From Bdellovibrio sp. KM01 (GTDB lineage Bacteria; Bdellovibrionota; Bdellovibrionia; Bdellovibrionales; Bdellovibrionaceae): DNA of 64,000 nt. Of the stretch, positions 24,701 through 32,015 are shown one piece after another (the stretch's first letter is position 1; every line of letters starts with the position of its first letter). The notes under the pieces are model-generated. The model had not been told where the DNA came from. It did no database searches and saw only the letters and a program-made list of their open reading frames with translations. Location of the stretch: contig NZ_CP058348.1 in the NCBI RefSeq assembly GCF_013752535.1, positions 3,224,001 through 3,288,000 of the forward strand. Direction: 5' to 3'. Position numbers and translations under genes: made by a program.

Positions 24701-26394
24701 AACGGAGAAAGAGCATCAAAGCCTGCTTGTTTCGTCGACTGACCGGTACCGCCCTTATTAATTGGTAAGATACCTGAAAGTGATGCAGCCACGATATTTG
24801 TCAGAGCCGAACCATCCACCGCTGGCAATTTAGCAGTGCCGTCCAATTGAACGATTTGATTTGCTGCTGTACCCGTATTTACTTTCGCCACACCCGCGGC
24901 AACCGTCATACCCGAAACAGCGGCGCTCGTATCGAACTGCACGACACCTTTTGCTGAATAAGATGAATCAGATGGCGAGCCGCCTGTGGCGTCGTCAGCC
25001 ATAGTCCATTTCGTACCATCGTATTTAAGAATTTTTCCAGTCGCGATGCCTGTTGTATCCACAGCTGCGCCCTTGATTTTATCAACGGACGTCGCTCCCT
25101 GCGTACCACTGACGTCACCAACCAACGAACCAGAAAAGTTCGTCGCCGAACCCGCTGTTGTTGCAGACGAAGCAACAACTCCAGTTAATTGCGAACCGTC
25201 CACTGCTGGGAGTTTCCCTGTGCCATCCAATTTAACAATTTGATTTGCACCTGTACCAGTATTGACTGTCGCAACACCTGCCACGACCGTCATTCCCGAT
25301 GTCGCCGCATTCGTATTGAATTGCACAATACCTTTTGCAGAATAAGAGGAGTCCACAACAGTGGAGCCCGTATCGTCATCAGCAAACACCAAAGTACCTG
25401 AAGAGTATTTCAAAACTTTTCCGTTCGCGGCTCCGGTAGTAACAACAGACATACCTTTAACTTTATCAACCGACGTTGCAGATTGAGTTCCGGACACATC
25501 ACCAGTCAAAGAACCCGTGAAGTTTGTAGCCGAGCCCGCCGTCGTAGCCGAAGTCGCTGTCGTCGCGGAAGAGGCCACGATACCCGTTAATTGCGAACCA
25601 TCGATCGCTGGAAGTTTTCCCGTGCCATCCAATTTCACAATTTGATTCGCGCCCGTACCCGTATTTACTTGCGCCACACCGTTTGTAACGACGATACCTG
25701 ATGTCGCTGCATTCGTCAGGAACTGCACCAAGCCTTTGATAGTATAAGAAGCATCCAACGAAGAACCACCACCTGCTGGTGTATCACAAGCAAAGGCAGC
25801 ACCATTGTAAGTCAGAAACTGTCCTGTCGAGCATGTCGATAGATCTGTTTTTCTAACGTAATCAGTTGCTACCAAGCCCCCCAGCTTTTCCGCTGAGACT
25901 GCGTTAGTTGCATAAGGCACAGAACGAATTTCAGAAGCGGGAACAATGTGGTTCCAACCTGCGGTGCCGTTCGGATTGAATTGCACGTCCAGAAATCTTT
26001 TGTCCGAAGCAGATAACAAAAATGTTCCACCCTCAGCACAAGACACTGTGCCGGAGTTATTCATAAACTCATAAACCTTAGACGATGAATTGGGAAAGTT
26101 GGCAGTTCCATTTCCGATAGCGACGTCAAACAACCCGTCCGATGAAATAGGAATCAAATCCGCTTGTTCACGCCACAGTGTACAGTTCGGATTATTGCCA
26201 TGAGATTTATCAACCATGATAGAGAAACTAAAAGAAGCCATCGTGAAGCCTGGACCGCCGCCCGTAGCATTTGTAATACGGCCTTGATAGGAAAAGGTCG
26301 TTGGAGCCGCATGAGCGACTCCAAACGTAAACAGAGACGTGAACAGAATCACGATTCGTATTTTACAGAATCTTGAATTTGTGTAATCTCCCAT
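21724..26394 (-). CDS. Giant phage-fibre-like repeat protein, candidate trimeric adhesin
   Basis: 1556 residues from the ATG at 26394, which has GGAGG six bases upstream and opens a signal peptide ending AHAA; the frame runs on to 26520 without support. After the signal comes a domain starting TFSYQGRITNATGG (about 30-200). Residues about 230-1420 are a mosaic of tail-fibre-type modules: GSLVGDVSGTQGATSVDKIK five times, KLPAVDGSQLTGVV-type six times, GGTGQSTKxxxFDALSPL-type five times, and TGTGIVQRTGAGTY twice. The C-terminal head includes NGNVSIGTGAAANDKLEVNG and a last 70-residue domain ending YVNWSSGYAN. The layout fits the mosaic adhesive trimer class of Bdellovibrio surface fibres; trimerisation and prey binding are inferred. 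Confidence 0.85.
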   Translation of the reverse strand: MGDYTNSRFCKIRIVILFTSLFTFGVAHAAPTTFSYQGRITNATGGGPGFTMASFSFSIMVDKSHGNNPNCTLWREQADLIPISSDGLFDVAIGNGTANFPNSSSKVYEFMNNSGTVSCAEGGTFLLSASDKRFLDVQFNPNGTAGWNHIVPASEIRSVPYATNAVSAEKLGGLVATDYVRKTDLSTCSTGQFLTYNGAAFACDTPAGGGSSLDASYTIKGLVQFLTNAATSGIVVTNGVAQVNTGTGANQIVKLDGTGKLPAIDGSQLTGIVASSATTATSATTAGSATNFTGSLTGDVSGTQSATSVDKVKGMSVVTTGAANGKVLKYSSGTLVFADDDTGSTVVDSSYSAKGIVQFNTNAATSGMTVVAGVATVNTGTGANQIVKLDGTGKLPAVDGSQLTGVVASSATTAGSATNFSGSLVGDVSGTQGATSVDKIKGAAVDTTGIATGKILKYDGTKWTMADDATGGSPSDSSYSAKGVVQFDTSAAVSGMTVAAGVAKVNTGTAANQIVQLDGTAKLPAVDGSALTNIVAASLSGILPINKGGTGQSTKQAGFDALSPLAAKGSIITHDGSNNVALAVGSTDGHVLMVDSAAANGIKWAAPTATDLTTVTGTGIVQRTGAGTYATLGTTAPINVTGSSIGLAYGTGLTTSAGSLVVDTGVTTGKIVAMDTGNKLPAVDGSQLTGVVASSATTAGSATNFTGSLVGDVSGTQGATSVDKIKGSPVVTTGIADGKILKYQSGNWVMADDATGGSPVDSSYSVKGIVQFDTSAALSGISITSGVAKVNMGTAANQIVQLDSSAKLPAVDGSQLTGVVAASAATATNFSGSLVGDVSGTQGATSVDRIKGATVDTTGIATGKILKYDGTKWTMADDATGSAPGDASTSAKGIMQVGSGLSVTAGLVSVDAANLAVNPANFSAVVPISKGGTGQSSKTAAFDALSPLTTAGDLVTSDGTNNVRIARGTAGQILSSTAGGLQWINSPTSVTNFSGSLAGDVSGTQGATSVDKIKGAAVDTTGIADGKILKYQSGSWVMADDATGTAPGDASTSAKGIMQVGSGLSVTAGLVSVDAANLAVNPTNFTAVVPITKGGTGQSTKTAGFDALSPLAAKGSIVTHNGTNSVSLAVGSSDGQVLVVDAAAANGIKWASPTATDITTITGTGIVQRTGAGTYAALGTAAPLNVTGSDLGLSYGAGLTLSSGSLVVDTGTTTGKIVAVGASNKLPAIDGSLLTNIVASSLSGVLPIASGGTGASTKLGAFDALSPMSAKGDLIVFDGTNNVRLPASSTNGQVLTVDTSAAGGVKWAAATGGVTSVSGTLPIVITGTTTPTVSVNAATTSTAGVVTVGTGLAVSSGTISVDPANFGSVVPVAKGGTGATTLTGAGILVNGGNSFGSAASVGTNDAFDFKIRAGNSDRIQVASANGNVSIGTGAAANDKLEVNGSIRGASYDNGTTTTIDWSRGNTQSVTTNCGSQLTFSNMRDGGVYTLAITASTTFSASCTFGQTSPDTLSGTAGSGNFYFLPANATASGANAVYSFMRVGTKVYVNWSSGYAN

Positions 26395-26773
26395 AAACGT
26401 CCTCCACGAACATACCGGAATCGACGATGACTCCGAACTCTTCGGTGAGATTGGTAATTTACTAGAGATTACTCGCAGATAAGTGTTCACAAGAAGAAAA
26501 GGAAACACCTTATGAACCACTCAATATGACCTAGGTCTTGTAGCAGAATGGACCGCCCGGGCTGTTCCATTGTGAAGTTTTAACTAATACAAAGTGAACA
26601 AAGAATCTTATTAAACCAAAAAAAGTGGGAGAATTCTGAATAAAAACATGAGGATTCACGTTCTGATACCGCGTCCCCTATGGAGTCATTCCTAAATAAT
26701 TTTTAGTGGATATTTACTCAAAAATCCTAATTATTTAAACCCGAGGTGGATTTAATTTTGAGACGAATTTGCT
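26395..26773. other. 379-base intergenic region
   Basis: No credible gene. It is AT-rich near 26580-26750 and must contain the promoter of the fibre-like gene and the 3' end of the upstream lipoprotein gene. I found no clear terminator or consensus promoter. Confidence 0.5.
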
Positions 26774-27208
26774 TCAAGAATTGCGGGCACGGTATAGACC
26801 TAAACAAAGATTTGCGGTCTGCTGTTTCCATTGGCCGGTTTTACTGTCAGGGTGACAGAAAATATTCATGCACGACTCTAAAAGATATTCTCCGTTGGGA
26901 TCCATTTTTAAGGCCGATGGCTCGCAGGCCTTCATCGCATCCGCCAAAAGTGTTTTGGAATTTCCCATGGGATCAACGGAAGGCAACTTAGGTTTTTGCG
27001 CAGCCGTATCTTGTGGTGCCGGAGTGGAAGCTTCTTCAGCAGCATCTGCAGATGATTGAGTGGAAGCGATCTCTGTAGAACCACTGGAAACAAAGCCTGA
27101 ACTTCCTCCAATTAAATTGTCAGTCCCAAGCTTTGCACAATTCTGATATCCCAGAAGTAACACAGGTGTTCCAATCAATAACGCCAACTTGCTGATAGAA
27201 AGCTTCAT
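26774..27208 (-). CDS. Small lipoprotein-like exported protein
   Basis: 144 residues from the ATG at 27208, directly after GGAGGGGGA; an upstream in-frame start at 27244 is less likely. The N-terminus is a basic/hydrophobic signal (KLALLIGTPVLLLGYQNC). The Cys in YQNC sits where a lipobox Cys would be, though -3 to -1 are not canonical. Then a Ser/Ala/Thr-rich linker and a C-terminal domain with four Cys (KACEP, ESCMNIFCHPD, ANLCLG). Function unknown. The last gene before the fibre-like gene on the same strand. Confidence 0.65.
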   Translation of the reverse strand: MKLSISKLALLIGTPVLLLGYQNCAKLGTDNLIGGSSGFVSSGSTEIASTQSSADAAEEASTPAPQDTAAQKPKLPSVDPMGNSKTLLADAMKACEPSALKMDPNGEYLLESCMNIFCHPDSKTGQWKQQTANLCLGLYRARNS

Positions 27209-27432
27209 TCCCCCTCCAAGCAATTTGGGTAAATGCAATTTCAAGGCTCAACCGTTTTTAACGGCCATTAAGGTGTAGATTGATTTGCAGCTGTTGATAT
27301 TTTTAAATTCGCCCAGATCCTAGACATGCCTACTCCCCTGTTTCCAGGCTGTATGGATGGGATAACAGGGCTTCTGAGGCAAGCCAGCGCGTTTTAAAAG
27401 GCAAACGAGCACACGCAGGCAAACACGTTTGT

Positions 27433-28224
27433 TTAAGTTGTGGACGAATCAATTTGAGATGCATTCAACGAAGTCGACTCGAAGTCACGCTCGTTCACAT
27501 CAGTCAGAGGATAAAGATACATGGATAAATTATAAACTTCTGTCTTAGGGCCATCTTCTAAAAGCAAACACATCTTACGTCTAAACTGCGTCAGCATTTG
27601 TTTTGCTTCTTCGATCTTTGCGACATTGATCGGCATTGTGATGGTTCCGAAATGACGTTTCTCCATCGGCACCGTACGCAAAGCCTCTTCAGACTTTCGC
27701 AAATTGGCCATGTGACCTTCCACGATGGCGGAACTTGGAATTTCTGATGTCGTCGTCAGCTGCGAAGGAATGCGCAACCAGCGGCCGTTCTTCATTTTGA
27801 TCACGCCTTGCACTTCCAAAAGATTCAGACATTCTTCGGTTTTTTCCACTGACAGCGCCAGGCGTTTAGCAATCCATTCTGTGGAGCTTTCAAAATCATC
27901 AGTCTTCATCAGATTCAAAATCGCATAAGGTTCCCAGCTGGTGATCAAACGCAATTCCTGATTTTCCAAAACTTTTTGGAAGTTCATACGTTTTGCACGA
28001 ACTGTGACGAAACTTGAAAGAGTGACTTGCTCTTCCTGAGTTAAACTTAAACCGTAGGAAATTCTGTTGGAGTAGTGATCACTGAGTGGACGGCGTTCGT
28101 GAAAGATTTCATTCAAACGACCAGGAGAGATTCCCGCTTTTTGCGCCAGCGCACGCATCGAGAAACGCGGATTTTTTTTCTGCATCTCTTCTAGTTTAGC
28201 GCTTAAAAAACGGTTCAACGTCAT
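27433..28224 (-). CDS. TIGR02147-family (DUF4423) regulator
   Basis: 263 residues from the ATG at 28224 with CAGGAG six bases upstream. A helix-turn-helix lies at the N-terminus (FSMRALAQKAGISPGRLNEIF, residues about 21-41). The rest follows the TIGR02147 layout, with a winged-helix-like middle (WIAKRLALSVEKTEECLNLL) and a C-terminal IEEAKQMLTQFRRKMCLLLE region. The family is abundant in Fibrobacter and Bdellovibrio and is presumed to regulate transcription. A perfect palindrome covers its ribosome binding site. It is a paralogue of the gene 35 bases upstream. Confidence 0.82.
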   Translation of the reverse strand: MTLNRFLSAKLEEMQKKNPRFSMRALAQKAGISPGRLNEIFHERRPLSDHYSNRISYGLSLTQEEQVTLSSFVTVRAKRMNFQKVLENQELRLITSWEPYAILNLMKTDDFESSTEWIAKRLALSVEKTEECLNLLEVQGVIKMKNGRWLRIPSQLTTTSEIPSSAIVEGHMANLRKSEEALRTVPMEKRHFGTITMPINVAKIEEAKQMLTQFRRKMCLLLEDGPKTEVYNLSMYLYPLTDVNERDFESTSLNASQIDSSTT

Positions 28225-28225
28225 G

Positions 28226-28246
28226 GGTGTCTCCTGGGGAGACACC
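28226..28246 (-). promoter_or_regulatory. Hairpin covering the ribosome binding site of the TIGR02147 gene
   Basis: GGTGTCTCC-TGG-GGAGACACC: a perfect 9-bp inverted repeat with a 3-base centre. In the minus-strand mRNA the GGAG used as ribosome site is inside the stem, one base from the ATG at 28224. It could repress translation or serve as a DNA operator. Confidence 0.6.
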
Positions 28247-28259
28247 ATAACTTAGTGTC

Positions 28260-29090
28260 TTAAACTTTATCAAGCTCAACGCATGGCGACTCCGGCAGAT
28301 TCGCTCCAGCAGCGGTCTTAGAGAGATGCTCCGGCACTGATAGAGGGAACATTTGGATATTCAGAGAGTAGACTTCACTTTGTGTACCCTGCTGCAATAA
28401 ACGAAGGATACGCCCACGGAAGCGCTCAATCATGCGCTCAGCCACTGGGATCTGCTGCGGATTCACCGTCAACGTGACACCTGTGTAACTCGAGTTCATC
28501 TCAAGCTCCATCGCCTGGCTGGCCTTTTCCAAGTGCTTCTTATAATAGTTACGACTTTCTTGATTTGCACATTCGTAAGAAGTGATCAAACGGCGGTGAA
28601 CGATTTCGATGCCGCGTTCTTCATTGCGAATCAATTCCATACGCTCCAGATTTTCCAAACCTTTTTCCACTTGCTCAGGGGTCAAAGCCAAACGTTCTGC
28701 AATCCAGTTTACGTCGTCATTGCCATTGGCAATTCTTAGTAAATTCAAAATCGCATACTCTTCCCAACCACCCATCAGATTGCCACTCTTCACACCCAAC
28801 ACGCGATCTGAATTGAAGCGACGTGATGTTACAGAGATATAAGATCTCAATTGTTGACGCTCATCTTGATTAAGTCCCAAGCCCGTGGAGATCTTTTCAA
28901 AATAAAATTCGCTGAGGGGGCGTTTGCCACGGATCAATTCGCTTAAACGACCTGGCGTGATGCCGATTTTGTAAGCAACCATACGTAGTGAAATACGACG
29001 ATTAGATTTACGAAGCTCTTCGAATTTGTTCATCATGAATTCTGTAATAGTCTGGTTTTGCATGAACACAGTATTTAACCAAGAAGTCAT
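28260..29090 (-). CDS. TIGR02147-family (DUF4423) regulator, paralogue
   Basis: 276 residues. Helix-turn-helix ISLRMVAYKIGITPGRLSEL near residue 33, then RGKRPLSEFYFEKISTGLGL, WIAERLALTPEQVEKGLENLE and VAERMIERFRGRILRLLQQG, each aligned with the neighbour downstream (for example SPGRLNEIFHERRPLSDHY). The pair clearly arose by duplication. The start is uncertain: ATG at 29090 or ATG at 29063 (MQNQTITEF), neither with a strong ribosome site. Divergent from the Ser/Thr kinase gene across 141 bases. Confidence 0.82.
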   Translation of the reverse strand: MTSWLNTVFMQNQTITEFMMNKFEELRKSNRRISLRMVAYKIGITPGRLSELIRGKRPLSEFYFEKISTGLGLNQDERQQLRSYISVTSRRFNSDRVLGVKSGNLMGGWEEYAILNLLRIANGNDDVNWIAERLALTPEQVEKGLENLERMELIRNEERGIEIVHRRLITSYECANQESRNYYKKHLEKASQAMELEMNSSYTGVTLTVNPQQIPVAERMIERFRGRILRLLQQGTQSEVYSLNIQMFPLSVPEHLSKTAAGANLPESPCVELDKV

Positions 29091-29231
29091 ATTAAGCTAT
29101 AAATCTCGCGGGGTTACGGTCAGTAACTGTTCCCTCAATTAAGACACGGGAACGGCTATTCCAATTATGGAACACTTTCTAAAACCACCGAAGTTATGAG
29201 AATGACATAAAAAACCGAAAAGTTCTCAGAC

Positions 29232-30722
29232 ATGAAGACACCAAAAAGAATCGGACAGTTTCAGATAATCAAGCGCATCGCCGCAGGCGGGATGGCAGAA
29301 GTTTATTTGGGTAAATCTGATTCAAGATTCGGTATCAGCAAACTTGTCGCGATCAAAACAACTCTGCCGGAAGATCAAAATTCTGAAATTTTTAAAGACA
29401 TGTTTTTTAAAGAAATTCGTGTCAGCGCAAATCTGAATCATCAAAACATTGTGAAGATTTATGATTTCGGAGAGCACAACAATCGCGCCTTCATGGTGAT
29501 GGAATACATTCACGGCGTGACCTTGCGTGACCTGATGTCATATCACCGCGACAAAGAAGATCCTCTGCCGACACCGTTCATTCTTTATATCGTACACCAG
29601 GTGGCCTTGGCCCTGGCCTATGCTTATCAGTCAGTGGATCCGCAAACAGGATCCTCCTTGAAACTGATTCATCGGGATATCAGTCCTCACAACATTCTGA
29701 TCTCATTCGAAGGTGAAGTAAAAATCATCGATTTCGGGATTGCCAAAGCGACCATGGATGTCGAGCAGACTCAACATGGGCAGGTTAAAGGCAAAGTCGC
29801 CTACATGAGTCCCGAGCAAATCAATCGTGAAACTTTGGACCATCGCACCGACATTTTCTCATTGGGAATCGTGTTCTGGGAGCTGCTCGCGAACACGCGT
29901 TTCTTTGCCGGAAACACGGTCGGTGAAGTCAAAGAATCCATTCGCCTTTACGATGTTGCAAATCTCCCAACTGCTGTGATCAAAGACCGCTCGGAGGAGC
30001 TTTTGAATGTTTTGCCGCGCATGCTTCATCACATTGCTCAGTTCCGCGCCGAGGATGCGAACGACCTTGCAAGGCATATAGGAACATTGCTGTCGACAAA
30101 GCATCCGGATTTTTCGGCACTGTCATTGGCCGACTATCTAAAAGAAGTCTTCGCCATGACCTATAAAGATACCATGGAACAGATCCGTCAGTTCGTTGTC
30201 GAAGACGATAAAACCATGACGATCAGTACAACCGCGACTGCTGAAGAAGTGATGTCGATGCTAACCAATAAATCCATCACAGCACCGATTCTGAAAAACA
30301 TCAAAGTACCGGCGCCACCCGTTTACGTGCCACCCGAAATGATTCCGCCACGTCCTAAGTGGACCAATCCCTCTCCGAATATTTTAAATATTCCAAATAG
30401 GCCCCTGGGCCAAAATGGAAAATTCAGCAACCTACTAAAAGGCGCAGTGGCCATAGCGTTGCTATTAACAGTGGGCCTGCTGTTGGGAAAAGAAAATCTA
30501 GAAACAAAAAAACCAGCCCCACAGGTCTACTCGTCAGTCCCAACACTGACCCCTATCCAACCCAGAAGAGCGGCCCCACAACCCGCACTCCCAGTACCAC
30601 CAAGCCCTTTTAAAAAGCCACCAACATACACGCACAAAAAAGTGCTGAAAAAAAACCGCCTCCCCGCTTCTCCAAAGCCCGCGAAGCGCACATCGCCATA
30701 CCAAAAAAACATAAAAAACTAA
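29232..30722 (+). CDS. Membrane-anchored serine/threonine protein kinase
   Basis: 496 residues. The N-terminal Hanks-type kinase (about 8-275) has the glycine loop AAGGMAEV, Lys42 (VAIK), Glu61, HRDISPHN (Asp149) and IIDFG (Asp167), then GKVAYMSPEQ and DIFSLGIVFWELL, so it should be active. A linker leads to one membrane segment (LKGAVAIALLLTVGLLLG, about 400-417) and a short Pro-rich basic tail outside. There is no PASTA or other sensor domain. It is convergent with an FHA-domain cyclase gene at 31007, making that protein a candidate reader or substrate. Confidence 0.93.
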   Translation: MKTPKRIGQFQIIKRIAAGGMAEVYLGKSDSRFGISKLVAIKTTLPEDQNSEIFKDMFFKEIRVSANLNHQNIVKIYDFGEHNNRAFMVMEYIHGVTLRDLMSYHRDKEDPLPTPFILYIVHQVALALAYAYQSVDPQTGSSLKLIHRDISPHNILISFEGEVKIIDFGIAKATMDVEQTQHGQVKGKVAYMSPEQINRETLDHRTDIFSLGIVFWELLANTRFFAGNTVGEVKESIRLYDVANLPTAVIKDRSEELLNVLPRMLHHIAQFRAEDANDLARHIGTLLSTKHPDFSALSLADYLKEVFAMTYKDTMEQIRQFVVEDDKTMTISTTATAEEVMSMLTNKSITAPILKNIKVPAPPVYVPPEMIPPRPKWTNPSPNILNIPNRPLGQNGKFSNLLKGAVAIALLLTVGLLLGKENLETKKPAPQVYSSVPTLTPIQPRRAAPQPALPVPPSPFKKPPTYTHKKVLKKNRLPASPKPAKRTSPYQKNIKN

Positions 30723-30784
30723 TCTCTCAGAAGTTAAAGAGCGACGAAAAACAAAACTCGTTCAGCCGGGATTGAATGAGACGT

Positions 30785-30968
30785 CGTGACTCGACAAGGC
30801 CACCAGACTTGGGCACAGCGGCCAGCCGCCTGCCGTGCAGCGACCTCCGTGGGCGCCTGGATGGCGCGCACCCGCCGCAGGCGGGCCACGGCTGAGCCAC
30901 GACGGCGTGTCGCGGAATCGGCAGGCGCAGGCCGATGGGACCAAGGCTGGTGGCCTTGTCGAGTGACC
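30785..30968. repeat. GC-rich structured element with 23-bp terminal inverted repeats
   Basis: 30790-30812 (starts CTCGACAAGGCCACCAG) and 30941-30963 (ends CTGGTGGCCTTGTCGAG) are reverse complements with one mismatch, and pairing extends a few bases further out. Inside are more self-complementary blocks, such as CCCGCC-GCA-GGCGGG at 30880-30894 and GGCCAGCCGCCTGCC with GGCAGGCGCAGGCC. The segment is much richer in GC than everything around it. Frames crossing it are repeat artefacts. Likely a foreign short mobile element or structured RNA. Confidence 0.7.
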
Positions 30969-30974
30969 GAGAAT

Positions 30975-31002
30975 AAAAAAACCCGGCTGTTAACCGGGTT
31001 TG
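30975..31002 (-). terminator. Terminator of the FHA-GGDEF gene
   Basis: AACCCGG/CCGGGTT stem with loop CTGTTAA. On the minus strand it is followed by seven U. It lies just after the stop codon at 31007. Confidence 0.85.
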
Positions 31003-31006
31003 TGTT

Positions 31007-31936
31007 TTAAGGAGCGACAGTGACTTTGTTTCTGCCACCTTGTTTTGATTGGTAAAGCGCTTTGTCCGCTCTTTCATAAAGCTGTGTCCACTCTGTTTCT
31101 GCCGCGTATTTTGTAGCGACACCCACGGAGATTGTGACTGGAATCTTTTTACCTTCGAAGACGAACTCGCTGGTTTCAATTGTGTGACGAATACGCTCGC
31201 CGACTTCTGCAGCCACTTTTGGATTTGAACCGGAAAGCAGCAAAACGAATTCCTCACCACCGTATCGGGCAAAGAAGTCATTCGCACGGATCAATTTCAT
31301 GATCACGATACGGCAAAGTTCTTTAAGCACATAGTCACCACCTGGGTGACCATAGCCATCGTTGATTTTTTTGAAATGGTCGATATCGAACGTCACCAAA
31401 CTAAGGGGCTCGTTCAAAACTTCAGAGCGCTTCATCGCCTCCGGGCCTTTTTCGATCAAAGCACCTTTGGAGTGAGCACCTGTCAGAGCATCTTTTTGCG
31501 CCCGCTCATACAATGCTGAAGTACTCATGGCTTCAAGGCTTCCTTTTTCAAGGAATTTGAAAATCACGTTACCGGTTTTGATTTGGTCATTGTTCTTAAG
31601 CAAGCAAGAGGCCAATGGCGGAATCGTTTGACCATTCACCACTGTCTTATTTGTCGAACCCAAATCGATCACGGAAACTTCGCTGCCATTCACTGCGAAT
31701 TTCGCATGCGAACGACTTAAACTTTTATCATCAATATAGACTTGGCTTTCAACAGAGCGGCCGATCGTAATGTCATTCGCTGTAATGGGATATTGCTTAC
31801 CCACGTATCCTGGAGGCCCAATCAAAACCAAAACTGCAGGAGGCACATCATCTGCCTCACGCAATTTACCTTTAAAAGTATCACTCGCAACTATACTGGT
31901 TTTTTCTAAATTATCAGAATCGTCATTGTTAGCCAT
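31007..31936 (-). CDS. dgcB: FHA-GGDEF diguanylate cyclase (DgcB-like)
   Basis: 309 residues from the ATG at 31936. The N-terminal tail holds LEKTSIV (Thr13 with Val at +3, a typical phospho-Thr target). An FHA domain follows (about 40-125) with ITIGR, SRSHA and DLGSTNKT, then a GGDEF domain with active RYGGEEF and an intact inhibitory RAND (RxxD) five residues before it. In Bdellovibrio the FHA-GGDEF cyclase DgcB is needed for prey invasion, and its FHA domain reads its own phosphorylated tail; this protein has the same design. The TTG further upstream is the -35 box of the promoter, not a start. Assignment as DgcB orthologue is likely, not proved. Confidence 0.9.
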   Translation of the reverse strand: MANNDDSDNLEKTSIVASDTFKGKLREADDVPPAVLVLIGPPGYVGKQYPITANDITIGRSVESQVYIDDKSLSRSHAKFAVNGSEVSVIDLGSTNKTVVNGQTIPPLASCLLKNNDQIKTGNVIFKFLEKGSLEAMSTSALYERAQKDALTGAHSKGALIEKGPEAMKRSEVLNEPLSLVTFDIDHFKKINDGYGHPGGDYVLKELCRIVIMKLIRANDFFARYGGEEFVLLLSGSNPKVAAEVGERIRHTIETSEFVFEGKKIPVTISVGVATKYAAETEWTQLYERADKALYQSKQGGRNKVTVAP

Positions 31937-31943
31937 AACGACA

Positions 31944-31972
31944 ATTATAGGGAAGGGAGTGAAGGGTGACAA
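31944..31972 (-). promoter_or_regulatory. Near-consensus sigma70 promoter placed for a leaderless mRNA
   Basis: TTGTCA at 31972-31967, a 17-base spacer, then TATAAT at 31949-31944. Only seven bases separate the -10 box from the ATG at 31936, so transcription would begin at or one base before the start codon. No ribosome site is present. Confidence 0.7.
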
Positions 31973-31983
31973 TCAACCATAAG

Positions 31984-32008
31984 AACCCCCGACTTTAGAT
32001 CGGGGGTT
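31984..32008. terminator. Strong stem-loop between dgcB-like gene and maltoporin
   Basis: AACCCCCGA/TCGGGGGTT, nine base pairs, loop CTTTAGA. It lies eight bases after the maltoporin stop (minus strand). The U-run is weak in that direction and strong (TTTTTT) on the plus strand. Confidence 0.7.
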
Positions 32009-32015
32009 TTTTAGA

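Noticed and set aside
22600-25700. CRISPR-like array in the repeated DNA
   Set aside because: Repeats are long, coding, in frame and divergent; no short identical repeats with unique spacers.
27290-27432. Possible c-di-GMP (GEMM) riboswitch upstream or downstream of the TIGR02147 gene
   Set aside because: The conserved CGCAAAGCC and receptor helices are not found on either strand.
30785-30968. Integron attC site
   Set aside because: No RYYYAAC/GTTRRRY core sites at the ends and no integrase or cassette genes nearby.
30727-31287. 186-codon minus-strand frame and small plus frames across the GC-rich block
   Set aside because: They translate the inverted-repeat element and part of the cyclase gene in the wrong frame; composition is Arg/Ala/Pro-biased.
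31937-31972. Upstream TTG as start of the FHA-GGDEF protein
   Set aside because: The TTG is the first half of a TTGTCA -35 box with a perfect 17-base spacer to TATAAT; the extra residues have no ribosome site.
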